Origin: Salinicola halimionae
GTDB lineage: Bacteria > Pseudomonadota > Gammaproteobacteria > Pseudomonadales > Halomonadaceae
NCBI RefSeq assembly: GCF_003206065.1
Contig: NZ_PZJQ01000004.1
Coordinates: 1,213,965-1,277,964, forward strand
Direction of reading: 5' to 3'
Length of the DNA stretch: 64,000 nucleotides
Of the stretch, positions 27,906-38,480 are shown one piece after another. The first letter of the stretch is position 1, and every line of letters begins with the position of its first letter. Under the pieces are notes generated by a model, which was given only the letters and a program-made list of their open reading frames with translations, was not told the DNA's origin and did no database searches. The translations under genes and the position numbers were made by a program.

Positions 27906-29243
27906 ATGACGTCCGACGACAACACCGTCGAAGCCCTTCAACGCGCCCATCTGGAACGCCTGCAGGCCGCCTACGCCACGATTCTGGCCGAACAGGGTTT
28001 CGATGCGGTGCTTATCTACAGCGGCCATGCCGGCACCTTCTTTGCCGACGACCAGCAAGCGTCGTTCAGAGGCTACGGTCACTTCGTCCACTGGACCGGC
28101 GCCAGCCATCATCAGCACGACTGGCTGCTGGTTCAGCCGGGTCGCGCGCCGCGCTGGTACTACTATGCGCCGGCGGATTTCTGGCATCTTCCGACATCCG
28201 CGCCAGCGGGCGTGCTGGCAGAAGTCCTGGCGTTGCAACCGCTTCGTGATACCGGCTGGCCGCCCCCGCAGGAGGTTTCCGCTCGTCGACTGGCGGTGAT
28301 CGGCGACCTGGACGCCTCGTCGATGCCACTGGGGGCGGAACTCAATCCGCCGGCACTGATCGCCGCTCTGGATGAGCTGCGCATGCGCAAGGACGATTAC
28401 GAGCGCCACTGTCTGTTCGTCGCCAACCAGTGGGCGCTGGCCGGCCACGAGGCAGCGCGCGACGCCTTCGCGATGGGTGCCGGCGAGCTCGATATCCAGC
28501 TCGCTTATTTGGCCGCCACGCGTCAGCGGGAATCTCAGGTCCCTTATCAGAACATCATCGGCATCAATCATCATGCCGGCACTCTCCACTACCAGCACTA
28601 CGCCTCGGCGGCGCCCGCGACGCCGAAGTCGCTGCTGGTCGACGCCGGCCACGCGCACGCCGGCTACGCCGCGGACATCACCCGCACCTGGGCTTCCATT
28701 CACGCCGACCCGCTATTCGAGCGTCTCGTTCAGGGCGTGACCGATTACCAGCACCGCCTGATCGCGCAGCTGGCGCCGGGGCTCAATTTCGTCGAGCTGC
28801 ACCTCGACATGCATCAATATCTCGCCGAACTCCTGGTCGATACCGGGCTGACCTCGATGACCCCGGCCGCGGCAGTCGAAAGCGGGCTGACGCGCGCTTT
28901 CTGCCCTCACGGCCTGGGACACAGCCTGGGCATACAGGTTCATGACGTCGGTGGCCGGCAGCGCGATAGCCGGGGGACGCCGTTGCCGCCGCCGGTGGCC
29001 GATCCGGCGCTGCGCCTGACCCGCACGGTTGACGAAGGCATGGTGGTGACGATCGAACCGGGGCTATACGTGATCCCGATGCTGCTGGAACCCTTCCGTC
29101 AGGGCTCGCAAAGCCGTGCCATCGACTGGGCGGCCATCGACCGGCTCGAGGATCATGGCGGCATCCGGATCGAGGACAACGTGATCATCACGGGGCAAGG
29201 TCACGACAACCTGACCCAGGGCGCACCGATTCCCGATGCGTGA
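27906..29243 (+). CDS. pepQ: M24-family Xaa-Pro dipeptidase (PepQ-like)
   Basis: Metallo-dipeptidase of the creatinase/prolidase fold, 445 residues, expected to cleave Xaa-Pro dipeptides in the cytoplasm. The five metal ligands are visible: Asp in LLVDAGHAHAGY, Asp in AADITRTW, His in HGLGHSLGIQVHDVGG, and Glu in VTIEPGLY and GGIRIEDN. The N-terminal half is the PepQ-type non-catalytic domain. Its position after a peptide ABC transporter supports a role in degrading imported peptides. Confidence 0.9.
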   Translation: MTSDDNTVEALQRAHLERLQAAYATILAEQGFDAVLIYSGHAGTFFADDQQASFRGYGHFVHWTGASHHQHDWLLVQPGRAPRWYYYAPADFWHLPTSAPAGVLAEVLALQPLRDTGWPPPQEVSARRLAVIGDLDASSMPLGAELNPPALIAALDELRMRKDDYERHCLFVANQWALAGHEAARDAFAMGAGELDIQLAYLAATRQRESQVPYQNIIGINHHAGTLHYQHYASAAPATPKSLLVDAGHAHAGYAADITRTWASIHADPLFERLVQGVTDYQHRLIAQLAPGLNFVELHLDMHQYLAELLVDTGLTSMTPAAAVESGLTRAFCPHGLGHSLGIQVHDVGGRQRDSRGTPLPPPVADPALRLTRTVDEGMVVTIEPGLYVIPMLLEPFRQGSQSRAIDWAAIDRLEDHGGIRIEDNVIITGQGHDNLTQGAPIPDA

Positions 29244-30321
29244 GACTCGCCCGTCCGGCACGATCGCCGCGGCCGACTTCGATCCGCCGTGGTGGCTTCG
29301 CAATGCGCATGTGCAGACGCTGCTGCCGCGCCTGCTGCGGGGGCGATCGTTGAGGCAGGATCCCGAGATCGTGAATCTGCCGGACGGCGATTTCGTGGAG
29401 CTGGCATGGGCGAGCCCTGCCCCTGCCAGCGACGCCGCGCCGATCTTCCTGCTCTTCCATGGCCTGGAAGGATCATTCGATTCGCCGTACGCGCGGGAAC
29501 TGCTGTACACCGCGTCAAATCTCGGATGGCGTGCCGTGCTGATGCATTTTCGGGGCTGCGGTCGGGAGCCGAATCGACTGCCGCGGGCGTACCATTCCGG
29601 CGATACCGCAGACGCCCGCTGGATCATCGATCTGCTGGCGCAGCGTTATCCCGGTGCGTCGATGGTGGCGGCGGGTGTTTCCCTGGGCGCCAACATGCTG
29701 CTCAAGCTGGTCGCCGAACACAGCGCCGATGAGCTGCCGCTGACCGGCGCCATCGCGATCAATGCCCCGCTGGATCTCGCCGCGAGCGCCGACACCCTCG
29801 ATCGCGGCTTCGCGCGGGTCTATCAGCGCTATCTGCTACGACAGCTTAAGCGCAAGGTGATGACTCGGCTGCAGACGATGTCGCTACCGCTGAGAATCAC
29901 CTCCTCGGATATTCGGCACCTGAACACTTTCTGGGCCTACGACAACGATATCACCGCGCCAATGCACGGTTTCCGTTCGGCCAGCGATTATTATTGCCGC
30001 GCCTCGGCGGGCCCGCTGCTGGGCGAGATCGATACACCCACGTTGGTGCTGCACGCCGCCGACGATCCGTTCATGCCACGAGATCTGTTCTCACGCCTGC
30101 CGGCCCCTTCCTCATCGGTTCGGGTCGAAATCGCACGATACGGTGGTCATGTTGGATATGTCGAAGTGTGTGGCGGTCGGCTGCGCTCCTGGCTGGCCCG
30201 TCGGATCGGGGCCCAGCTCCAGCAGTGGGCACCCTGCCCGTCCGAGCCGCCGAGTTGTCCTTCTGAACCGAGATCCCGCCTATCCGAACCGGCTGCCCGT
30301 CCCGCTCGGCAGGATCAGTGA
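29236..30321 (+). CDS. YheT-like alpha/beta hydrolase
   Basis: A 361-residue serine hydrolase of the YheT/embryogenesis-associated EMB8 family. The N-terminal WWLRNAHVQTLLPRLLRG motif, the FLLFHGLEGSFDSPYAREL oxyanion region and the nucleophile elbow GVSLGANMLLK are all intact; HVGYVEVCGG near the end supplies the catalytic His. The start overlaps the pepQ stop by 8 bases. The tail has a Pro/Ser-rich repeat (CPSEPPS, CPSEPRS, RLSEPAA). The substrate is unknown. Confidence 0.88.
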   Translation: MRETRPSGTIAAADFDPPWWLRNAHVQTLLPRLLRGRSLRQDPEIVNLPDGDFVELAWASPAPASDAAPIFLLFHGLEGSFDSPYARELLYTASNLGWRAVLMHFRGCGREPNRLPRAYHSGDTADARWIIDLLAQRYPGASMVAAGVSLGANMLLKLVAEHSADELPLTGAIAINAPLDLAASADTLDRGFARVYQRYLLRQLKRKVMTRLQTMSLPLRITSSDIRHLNTFWAYDNDITAPMHGFRSASDYYCRASAGPLLGEIDTPTLVLHAADDPFMPRDLFSRLPAPSSSVRVEIARYGGHVGYVEVCGGRLRSWLARRIGAQLQQWAPCPSEPPSCPSEPRSRLSEPAARPARQDQ

Positions 30322-30368
30322 GTCGGGACAGGCAGGAAACCCTGTACGGAAGCCGACCGAACGTGCGG

Positions 30369-31007
30369 TCAGGCCGTCAGCGGACAGGTCACGCCGGTTC
30401 CCTTCAGTCCGCAATAGCCGTTGGGATTCTTGGCCAGATACTGCTGGTGATACTCCTCGGCGTAGTAGAACGTATCCAACGGCCGAATCTCGGTAGTGAT
30501 GGCCCCTAGCCCGCGCGCCTGCAACGCCGATTGATACTCGTCTCGACTCAGTTGTGCTGCCGTCTGCTGCGCGTCGCTGGTGGTATAGATCGCCGAGCGA
30601 TACTGCGTGCCCATGTCGTTGCCCTGGCGCATGCCCTGAGTGGGATCGTGCGCTTCCCAAAAGGTGCTAAGCAGGGATTGAAGCGTCACTCGAGCCGGGT
30701 CATAGACGACCAGAACGACCTCGGTGTGGCCTGTCCTGCCCGAGCATGTCTCTTCATAGGTCGGATTCGGCGTGACACCGCCGGCATAGCCCGCCGCCGT
30801 CACGACGACGCCTTCCTGTTCCCAGAATAGGCGTTCGGCGCCCCAGAAACAGCCGGCCCCGAGCACGATCTGCTCGGTCCCCGCCGGAAACGGTGGCTGA
30901 ATCGAGGCGCCATTGATCAGGTGCTCGCCGCTGATGGCGATGGGCGTATCGCGCCCCGGGAGTGCTGTTTCCGCGGTGGGGAGCGATTCGGAACGTCGTT
31001 GAAACAT
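30369..31007 (-). CDS. msrA: Peptide methionine sulfoxide reductase MsrA
   Basis: Reduces methionine-S-sulfoxide in proteins. The ATG at 31007, six bases after GGGAG, gives 212 residues, the length of E. coli MsrA; longer in-frame starts lack a ribosome site. Catalytic Cys53 lies in [10 protein letters not shown], and the recycling cysteines in [12 protein letters not shown]. It is convergent with the YheT-like gene; tamB lies just upstream on the same strand. Confidence 0.95.
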   Translation of the reverse strand: MFQRRSESLPTAETALPGRDTPIAISGEHLINGASIQPPFPAGTEQIVLGAGCFWGAERLFWEQEGVVVTAAGYAGGVTPNPTYEETCSGRTGHTEVVLVVYDPARVTLQSLLSTFWEAHDPTQGMRQGNDMGTQYRSAIYTTSDAQQTAAQLSRDEYQSALQARGLGAITTEIRPLDTFYYAEEYHQQYLAKNPNGYCGLKGTGVTCPLTA

Positions 31008-31077
31008 GGTCATCTCCCAGATGTCGAGGTCGGCGCCCGAGGCGTCGGACGCCGTTGAGGTCAATTGCCGGTGGCTT

Positions 31078-34000
31078 TCAATTGCCGGTGGCACGACCGA
31101 GGCTGAAGGTATAGATCAGATCCACGGCCTGCGCAGCACCGGAGACCGCTTGAAGATAGAGATTCTGGATCAGGCGGTAGCGCAACGTCAGTTCGGCGAT
31201 GGGAGAGAATATGCCGACGCCGTAACTCACCTTCAAGTCATCGAAGACATATCCGCTGACCACGACCTGACTGTCGTCGCCGGATCCCGATGCATCGAGG
31301 CTCAGATCCTGGACCCCGAACGCTTCGCCGACCTGACCCACCGCGCTACCGGTCTGAGAGAGCGACAGCCCAATCAACGCCGAAGTCAGGGCATCGTCAC
31401 CGCCGCCGGCGTCCTCCGGTGCTCGCCCGCGCAGAATGTAGGAAAGCGCCCGGCTTTCCGTCATTGCCGGCTCGGAGAAGATCGTCAGCCGTGGCGCCGA
31501 TGCCGAACCGGTGACCCGCAGCCCGGCGACCACGTCGTCCTCGGTGGTGTCGGGATTGCGAATCGCCTCGAACTGCAGACTTGGCTGCGAGGCCGCGCCA
31601 CTGAACAGCACCTGCCCCTGGCGAATGATCAGATCCTGACCGAAAGAGGTGTACGTGCCGTCGGTCAGATTGACGTCGCCATACAGCTGGACCGGGCCGG
31701 TGCCCTGACGAACCTGTAGATCGCCGGTGAGCCCGGCTTCGAGGCCGTAGGCTTCCAGCTTCATGTCGGGCCCGAGATGCAGGTTGACGCGAACATCGAG
31801 CTGCATGCCGGCATCGGCCAACGCCTGTGCGGTACCCGCCCCGTCTTCGCTCTCCCGGGCGGCGGCGGCTGCCTGCTGCTGGCGATCATCTTCTTCACTG
31901 ATGATCACGGTATCGCTGCTGGGCGCCTGTGCCGAGGCAGGCAACTGGCCGATCTCCAGACGCGCCCACGGCACGGTCACGTCGCCGCGTACCTGAAGTC
32001 GCTGCGGCATCGCATGAATCTGCAGGTCCGGCGACACCCGCAGCCGACCGTAGGCCGGCATCGCCACCAGCAGCGGCGAGTCGGTGCCATCGATATTGAC
32101 GTTGGCTCGCCAGTTGGCCGGATCTCGCCAATTGGCGTCGCCGGTCAGCTCGAGGCGGCCGTCATCGCTCTGCACGAAACCCTGCAGCGTCGACGATTGG
32201 CCCTGCAGGGCCAGCGTCAGTTTGGCATCGGTCACCGCGACCGGCGATACGCCACCCTTGACCTTGACGCCATCGATGACGACATCGCCATTCAGCGCCG
32301 GCATGGCCAGCGTGCCGCCGAGCGAGACATCACCGTTGATGGCCCCTTCCAGTTGATCGATGCCTGCCACTAGTGGCCGATAGGGGCTGAAGCGGAGATC
32401 GCTCATCTGCAGCCGCCCTTGCAGCGCGCCGTCGCCGGCCGGGTCGTCGACTTGGGCCTGGAGCTGAACTCGCCCCGCGTCTTCCAGTTGCAGATCGAGC
32501 TGGGTCCGGGCCCGCTGCTGATTGGCATCCAGCGACAGCGACATCGTTGCCGCCGGCACTTGCCACGGCGCGCCGCGCGCATCGACGCCGCTGACCGCGA
32601 CGTTGCTGTCGATATCGGCTTTGGCGGCCCAGGCCTGACCGCCACGTGACCAGCTGGCAATCAGCTTGCCGCCGGTCTGGCCGTCGATCTGCCAACCATC
32701 GGGCATGAAGTCGTCGAGCAGTGCCATCGGAATGTCATCGATCGACAGCGCCGCTCGGCCCTGGTCCGCGGAAGCGGTCATGCGTTCGGTCAGGCATAGC
32801 GCCCCGCCTTGCTGCCGATCGAGACAGAACGGCGAAATCATGGCGCTGGAATGGGTCAAGTCGGCATTGAAGCCCAGCGAGTCGCGCAACGCGATATCGC
32901 CGTAGTCGGTCGAGGCCGAGAGCCGCGAGAATGCGCCTTTATAATGCTGGAATGCGCTGTCGAGGCCCCCCTGCAGGCGAATGGAGGCCTGCGAGAGCGG
33001 CAGACCTTCACCGCCGCTCACGTCGAGAGAGAGCTGATGGCTGGACAGCCGGCCCTGCAGGCCCAGATCGATGGCGCTGATCTGTTGACCGCCGGCCTGA
33101 ATGCCAGCGGCATTGAAATCGACGTCGAACTGCGGATCCTGCGTCCCGGTGGAATTGGCTTTCAACGTCAATCGATCGAGGCGGTTCTCCGCATAGCCGA
33201 TACCGCTGCCCTGCAGATCGATGGCGATCTGCGGGCGTTCCAGGGTGCCACGCCCCTCGAACTGGCCTCGCAGGGCGCCCGAGAGTGCTGGCAGAATCGT
33301 GCCCAGCGCGGGGGCGTCGATACGGCCGTCGATATCGAGATTCTGGTCGACGCGCCCGCTGGCGGTGACCCGATTGGTACCCTGACGGAAATCCAGCTCG
33401 CGGATATTCCACTGCATCTCGCTGTTGCCATCGATCTGTGCATTCAGCTTGAGCGCTCGCTGCTGGAGCCTGCCATCGATCGCCAACTGAGGGACCGACA
33501 GCTGCCAGCCGCCATCGTCGCGCATGGCGAATGCCGCGCGCGTCTGACCGTTCAGCTCTCCGGTCACGGCCTGGGTGAAAGCGCCCAGCGGTAGTTTTTT
33601 GAAATCGAGGTTCACGCTCGCCGAGAGCACCGGCGTCCAGCGTACCGTGCCCTGGCTATTAAGCTCGCCGCCCTGACTGGCGACGTGCATCGGCTGCCAC
33701 TGGAAATGACTCAGATCGCCCTCTCCGGCCACCGTCAGCGCGACGGGCGGCAGTCCCTGTCCCTGCCCGGCAAGATCCACCGCGGCGCGATAGTTCTCGA
33801 GAGTGCCATCGACATCCAGGGTCAGGTGGTCGAGCTGGTATTGCGGCGGCGCAGAATCGGCGGCGGCAACGCCACGCACCGCCCGCGCGGCCTCGATAGC
33901 CGTTGGGTCGATGGTTGCGGCAACGTCGAGCCCTTCGCCCGAGTCGGGTAGAGACGCGAACGGGCTCGTCGCCAACGGCCAGCGCAGCTGGCCCGTTTCG

Positions 34001-35295
34001 ACGTGTAGCGAAAACGGCAGACCTGGTTCGAAGGCCTGCACTCGAGCATCGATCGCGGCTCTGGCTTCGCCGTCGGTGCGTAGTTTGACGTCGAGATCGG
34101 CGAGCGTGCCGGAAGCGTCGAGTGCAACCGTCTGCCCGTCGATCGGCGCCCGCGTGACGCGGCCATTCAGCGATAGCGAGAGCGGGATATCACCCTGCAG
34201 TTCGGCGCTCGCCGTGAGCTCGACGTGGCCGTCAGGGGCATCCACCATCAGTCTCTGTATCTCGATGTTGCGGTCAACGGCGGAGAACGCTAGCTCCAGC
34301 CGGTTCAGTTGCTGTGGGCTCGGCCCGTCGAGTCTGACATCGCTGATCGTCAGGCTGGGTGCCTCGACTTCCAGCGGCAGCTGAATGTCGGGTAGCTGCT
34401 GGCGAAGATCATGCAGCGTCTGCTCGATCCGTTCGACGCGAGCGTCGCGCTGCGAGGTATCCCCATCCGCCACGTTGGCCGCCGCGGCCAGCGTCAATGG
34501 CGCCAGTACGGCTGCCACCAGATCGTCGGAGTCAGCGTCGGCACCGGCTGTCGACGATGCGGCTCCAGAGGCGACAGTAGCCGGCGTCGCCGGAGACGCG
34601 GCGCGTTCGCCAGTCGCGTCCTCGTCGGCAGCCTGAACGGCCAGCGCCGCCTGCATGGCGTCCGGACTCACGACGCCGGGGCCAAGATCGGGCATGGCCA
34701 GCGCCTGGTCCGGGCTTTGCGGCAATCGAATGCGCGCCTGGTTCAGCGTCGTCGGCAGTAGCTTCAGGTGATTGCCGGCCATTTCGGCGCCGGTCTGGAA
34801 ATGCTGCCAATGAACGTCGGTGCCGTCGGCCAGTTGAACGCTGACGTCATCCAGCCGCACCTGGCGAATCTCGATCGGTAGCGGTACCGAGATCGAGGGC
34901 ATGCCGCTGTCGCCGTCCGTTTCGGGAGGCGGCGTCGGTTGCTGATCACTCTCGCTCATCCGGATACGCGCACCGACCACGCTCAGATCGTCGAGACACA
35001 CGCGTCCCTTGAGCAGGCAGTCATCGGCCCAGGCGAGGTGAAAGTGATCCACGGCCACATCCAGCGTGCCGGCCGACAGGTGCAACCCGTCGATGGTCAG
35101 CTCGTCGAGCGGGGCGCCCTCGAAACGCTGCGCCTCGACCCAGCCGCGCGACTGCGCCTGATCGAACAGCCAGTGGCTGCCCCAGGGAGACAGGCCCAGT
35201 CCGATGAGCGTCAGCACCAGGCCCAGTAGCCACAGGATCAGGAACAGCAGCAGCCGAATCAGAACTCCGGTCCGATGGAGAAATGGAGACGCCAA
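31078..35295 (-). CDS. tamB: Translocation and assembly module protein TamB
   Basis: Large AsmA-like protein anchored in the inner membrane that spans the periplasm and moves phospholipid or helps outer-membrane protein assembly together with TamA. It has 1405 residues, with a single helix at about 12-34 and a C-terminal DUF490/TamB domain ending [15 protein letters not shown]. The start is a TTG at 35295 directly behind GAGGAGG, overlapping the tamA 3' end by 37 bases. A long Ala/Asp/Ser-rich low-complexity insertion occupies about residues 205-300. Confidence 0.93.
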   Translation of the reverse strand: MASPFLHRTGVLIRLLLFLILWLLGLVLTLIGLGLSPWGSHWLFDQAQSRGWVEAQRFEGAPLDELTIDGLHLSAGTLDVAVDHFHLAWADDCLLKGRVCLDDLSVVGARIRMSESDQQPTPPPETDGDSGMPSISVPLPIEIRQVRLDDVSVQLADGTDVHWQHFQTGAEMAGNHLKLLPTTLNQARIRLPQSPDQALAMPDLGPGVVSPDAMQAALAVQAADEDATGERAASPATPATVASGAASSTAGADADSDDLVAAVLAPLTLAAAANVADGDTSQRDARVERIEQTLHDLRQQLPDIQLPLEVEAPSLTISDVRLDGPSPQQLNRLELAFSAVDRNIEIQRLMVDAPDGHVELTASAELQGDIPLSLSLNGRVTRAPIDGQTVALDASGTLADLDVKLRTDGEARAAIDARVQAFEPGLPFSLHVETGQLRWPLATSPFASLPDSGEGLDVAATIDPTAIEAARAVRGVAAADSAPPQYQLDHLTLDVDGTLENYRAAVDLAGQGQGLPPVALTVAGEGDLSHFQWQPMHVASQGGELNSQGTVRWTPVLSASVNLDFKKLPLGAFTQAVTGELNGQTRAAFAMRDDGGWQLSVPQLAIDGRLQQRALKLNAQIDGNSEMQWNIRELDFRQGTNRVTASGRVDQNLDIDGRIDAPALGTILPALSGALRGQFEGRGTLERPQIAIDLQGSGIGYAENRLDRLTLKANSTGTQDPQFDVDFNAAGIQAGGQQISAIDLGLQGRLSSHQLSLDVSGGEGLPLSQASIRLQGGLDSAFQHYKGAFSRLSASTDYGDIALRDSLGFNADLTHSSAMISPFCLDRQQGGALCLTERMTASADQGRAALSIDDIPMALLDDFMPDGWQIDGQTGGKLIASWSRGGQAWAAKADIDSNVAVSGVDARGAPWQVPAATMSLSLDANQQRARTQLDLQLEDAGRVQLQAQVDDPAGDGALQGRLQMSDLRFSPYRPLVAGIDQLEGAINGDVSLGGTLAMPALNGDVVIDGVKVKGGVSPVAVTDAKLTLALQGQSSTLQGFVQSDDGRLELTGDANWRDPANWRANVNIDGTDSPLLVAMPAYGRLRVSPDLQIHAMPQRLQVRGDVTVPWARLEIGQLPASAQAPSSDTVIISEEDDRQQQAAAAARESEDGAGTAQALADAGMQLDVRVNLHLGPDMKLEAYGLEAGLTGDLQVRQGTGPVQLYGDVNLTDGTYTSFGQDLIIRQGQVLFSGAASQPSLQFEAIRNPDTTEDDVVAGLRVTGSASAPRLTIFSEPAMTESRALSYILRGRAPEDAGGGDDALTSALIGLSLSQTGSAVGQVGEAFGVQDLSLDASGSGDDSQVVVSGYVFDDLKVSYGVGIFSPIAELTLRYRLIQNLYLQAVSGAAQAVDLIYTFSLGRATGN

Positions 35296-37100
35296 GAATC
35301 CTCCTCGTCGTCAAACGGGTGGGCGATATCGAAACGAATCGGCCCAACGGGTGAAATCCAGCGCACGCCAACACCGGCGCCGGTCTTGAGCTCATCTGGC
35401 CACCATTCGTCGAAGGCGTTGCCCGTATCGACGAACGTGGCGCTCCAGAAGTTGCCGGTCAGATGACGCTGGTATTCGACGCTGCTGGTCAACATGTGTT
35501 GGCCGCCCAGCAGTTCTCCATCATCGTTTTCCGGGGACAGACTTTCATAGGAGTAGCCGCGGATACTCTGATCGCCCCCGGCGAAGAAACGCAGCGACGG
35601 TGGCACCTTGTCGAAGGTGTTGGTGGCCATGGCGCCGCCGCCGATCCGACCGACGAAACGGTTTTCGCTACCCAGCATGCGCACCCACTGGGAATCGAAG
35701 GTGGTTCGCACGAAGCGAGCGTCCGAACCCCAGGATGGATCCGACCACTCCAGCGTCAGCTGCTGCTTGTCGCCCCAGCTCGGGAAGGTCTCGTTGCGCT
35801 TGCGGGTGCGCGACCAGCTGATGCCGGGATAGAGCAGCAGCACGGCGTCGTCCTGATCGGCCTGGGTAAAGTCTTCGTAAGTGGTCTGCCAGTAGAGATC
35901 CTGAATCCAGCCATTGGAAAACTCCCAGTGGCGTGCCAGCTGCACCGAGCTCTCGAAGCTCTTGGTGTCTTCGTTGTCGATGTTCTTGAGCCCGTAGCGA
36001 ACGCGGTAACTGTCCCGCAACGGGTTGGCGAGCGGAATCGTATATTCCCCGGAGACGCGCTGCTCCGGCGCCGAAAGAAACAGCGAGTTGGTCAGACTGT
36101 GGCCGTAACGATTGAGCCAGGGCATGGTCCAGGTGAACTGCGTTCGCGGACCGACGTCGGTGGCGTACCCCACCCCGACCTCGAACTGATGGCGATCCGC
36201 CGGCGTCAGTTCGACATCGACCGGCACGATCGTCGGCTGGCTGTCAGTCAATTCACGGGCCGCACTCAGGCCGGGGCCACCCATGACTTCGGTGCTATCG
36301 GCCGTCGTGTCACGCCCGGTTGCGGCGCTCCACCATCGGCTGGGCGGCGTCGGGGAAGCGTCTTCATTGACGCGCGGGCGCACCGCGACCCCGGCAAACC
36401 AGTTGGTTTGTCCCAGGTTCTGATTGAGCGTTGCCAGATCCCCGGCAATGTAGGGATCGCCCGGTTCGAACGGAATCATGTTTCTGAGCCGGCGCTGCTC
36501 GATCTGGCTGCCCTTGAAGTGAACGTTGCCGAAGCGATAGCGTGTTCCGCTATCGAAGTCGAGAAAGATGCGGGCGCTGTTCTCCCACGGCCGAACTTCG
36601 ATACGCTGCTGGCGAAAGCGCGAATTGAAGTAGCCTCGTTCCAGTGCCAGCGTGGAAATCTTCCCCTTGTAACCGTCGTAGCGCGAGTGCAGCAACGGGT
36701 CGCCGACCTTGAGCGGACTGCTCGCCATGACCTGCTCGAACGCCTCGTCCTGTTTGGCATCGCCCTCGAGCGAAAGATCGACCTGAGTGATCTGCGTGCG
36801 CTCGCCGGGTTTGATATCGATGACGACGCGTTTGTTATCCTCGTTGGGGTAACGGGTGGCGAGACTGGCGTTGTAGTAACCGAACGCCTGCAGTGCCTTC
36901 TCGGCACGATCACGTACCACGCCGTCGAGACGTTCGCGGGTGGCCTGGCTGTCGGCTTCCAGCTCCGAGAGAATGTCGACGACGTTCTTCGCCGGTGGGC
37001 CACTCAATCCCTTGACGGTGACATCGAGCGCCCAGGCATGCCCTGCCGCGGGTAGCACAAGGCACAGCAGTCCCATCCGTAGGACTCTAGCTTGAGACAT
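35259..37100 (-). CDS. tamA: Translocation and assembly module protein TamA
   Basis: Omp85-family outer-membrane barrel protein, 613 residues, partner of TamB. A signal peptide ends near residue 24 (GHAWALD). POTRA domains occupy about 25-260, with a Ser/Thr-rich insertion (DASPTPPSRWWSAATGRD) near 250, and the barrel follows with FFAGGDQSIRGYSYESL as the conserved Omp85 motif. The ATG at 37100 is behind GGAGG that overlaps the end of the upstream coiled-coil gene, so the three genes form an operon. Confidence 0.95.
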   Translation of the reverse strand: MSQARVLRMGLLCLVLPAAGHAWALDVTVKGLSGPPAKNVVDILSELEADSQATRERLDGVVRDRAEKALQAFGYYNASLATRYPNEDNKRVVIDIKPGERTQITQVDLSLEGDAKQDEAFEQVMASSPLKVGDPLLHSRYDGYKGKISTLALERGYFNSRFRQQRIEVRPWENSARIFLDFDSGTRYRFGNVHFKGSQIEQRRLRNMIPFEPGDPYIAGDLATLNQNLGQTNWFAGVAVRPRVNEDASPTPPSRWWSAATGRDTTADSTEVMGGPGLSAARELTDSQPTIVPVDVELTPADRHQFEVGVGYATDVGPRTQFTWTMPWLNRYGHSLTNSLFLSAPEQRVSGEYTIPLANPLRDSYRVRYGLKNIDNEDTKSFESSVQLARHWEFSNGWIQDLYWQTTYEDFTQADQDDAVLLLYPGISWSRTRKRNETFPSWGDKQQLTLEWSDPSWGSDARFVRTTFDSQWVRMLGSENRFVGRIGGGAMATNTFDKVPPSLRFFAGGDQSIRGYSYESLSPENDDGELLGGQHMLTSSVEYQRHLTGNFWSATFVDTGNAFDEWWPDELKTGAGVGVRWISPVGPIRFDIAHPFDDEEDSWRLHFSIGPEF

Positions 37101-37104
37101 CGGC

Positions 37105-38130
37105 TCAACCTCCGCCGCGCTGTAGGTTGGAAACGTTGGTGATCAGCGACGTCACGCGACGCGTCAGCTGAGCGCGACTGGCCTCGAGCGACCCCAGCCG
37201 TTCCCTGAGGTCGCGAATCTGGGACGCGCTGGCGCCGGTGGGCATATCGCTGATACGCGACTGCAACGATTCGAGACTCGCGCTGAGCGCGGTCTGGCCC
37301 TGGCGAAGTTCCGTGACCGCTCCCTTGAGTTGGTCGACGTCGTCCGCAGACGGAGACTCCTGCTGGGCCAGGGTACCGACTCGTGTCTCGAGCTTCGACA
37401 CCGTCGATTGCAGACCGTCGATTGCCGCCTGAACATCCGAATCATCCGTCGTCCCGAGCTGCTGCGAAAGCGCCTGCTGATCTTGGCGAAGTTGTTCGAT
37501 CGACGCGCTGAATTGGTCGGCTTGCTCTTGATTGGCCTGCTGCTGCCGATCGACGGCGTCACCGAGCGAAGCGAGTCGATCATCCCGCTGTTGCTGGCCT
37601 TCCTCGAGCGTGGCAAGTCGTGCTGTCATTGCGCCCCGCTCATCCTTGCCAGTGCTCTCCAGCGCGGTGAACGAGGACTGTAACGCCCCGATCAGCTCCC
37701 TGAGGTTCTGGTCGGTCTTCTGCAGCGATTCGAATTGCTCGGCCTTCTGGTCGCCCTGCCGGAAATCGGCGACTCGGGTTTCCAGACTGCCCACGGCGGC
37801 CTGAGTGCCATCGAGCTGATCGCGGAGGCGGTCGAATTCGGCGCGCAAGCTTTCACCGGATGCGTCCAGCGTCGAGCCGGTGGAATCCAGCCGCTGGTTG
37901 AGCCGGTCGATCTGCGCATTCTGCGCCTGCACTGTCTGCCAGAGTTGCCAGCCGCCTGCGCAGGCCCCGGCAATCAGCAACAGAAGCAGGATCCACAGCG
38001 GCCATACCCTGGGGGCACGACGGCCGCCGGCCCCTCGATAATGATGTGTCCCGGCCCTGGGCACCGTCATATCGTTGCGGTCGGGGACGATGCTCGGAGA
38101 AGCGCGATGCTCGTCGGATCGTGATGGCAT
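37105..38130 (-). CDS. Membrane-anchored coiled-coil protein upstream of tamAB
   Basis: A 341-residue protein that I cannot assign to a named family. A basic cytoplasmic N-terminus (residues 1-41) is followed by one strongly hydrophobic helix (42-62, WILLLLLIAGACAGGW) and a long, probably periplasmic, Gln/Ser/Asp-rich coiled coil (about 65-335) with repeated leucine heptads. The stop is 4 bases from the tamA start, so it is co-expressed with tamAB. A role as a periplasmic scaffold or partner for TAM is a guess from context. Confidence 0.8.
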   Translation of the reverse strand: MPSRSDEHRASPSIVPDRNDMTVPRAGTHHYRGAGGRRAPRVWPLWILLLLLIAGACAGGWQLWQTVQAQNAQIDRLNQRLDSTGSTLDASGESLRAEFDRLRDQLDGTQAAVGSLETRVADFRQGDQKAEQFESLQKTDQNLRELIGALQSSFTALESTGKDERGAMTARLATLEEGQQQRDDRLASLGDAVDRQQQANQEQADQFSASIEQLRQDQQALSQQLGTTDDSDVQAAIDGLQSTVSKLETRVGTLAQQESPSADDVDQLKGAVTELRQGQTALSASLESLQSRISDMPTGASASQIRDLRERLGSLEASRAQLTRRVTSLITNVSNLQRGGG

Positions 38131-38230
38131 GGCCGTCTTGTACCTTTCCGATAATGTTGCGGACGCCGATTCTGCGATCGAGATGATCTTCGACGCCTGG
38201 AATCTCGAACTGATGAAAATATGCCAAAAA

Positions 38231-38250
38231 GGTTCCTGTCGAGCGGAACC
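38231..38250 (-). terminator. Small terminator-like hairpin upstream of the coiled-coil gene
   Basis: On the minus strand, GGTTCC (38250-38245) and GGAACC (38236-38231) with an 8-base loop are followed directly by TTTTT. It lies about 100 bases before the start codon of the tamAB-linked gene, in a 350-bp divergent spacer (38131-38480) with no other recognisable feature. It could be an attenuator in the leader or a block to antisense transcription. Confidence 0.4.
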
Positions 38251-38480
38251 CGCAGAATGAAGGCTCAATGCCGCAAGCCGGGCGTAAACCGCTGACGCAA
38301 TTACGTTACGTGAAAGCCATCGCAAAGCCTAGGCTTGGCAGCGTACGGTTCGCATGATAACGGCCGCGGCCCCAATGCGTATCGCATTGGCGATCCGATC
38401 CCGGTTCGCGGTAGCATGCCCGCCGTCGGCCGATCTCTGTCGGACTCTTTTTCCGCTACTCCGTTCCTCTCCCACTGTCG

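Noticed and set aside
35463-37055. A 530-codon open frame antisense to tamA.
   Set aside because: No recognisable domain and fully inside a well-supported gene.
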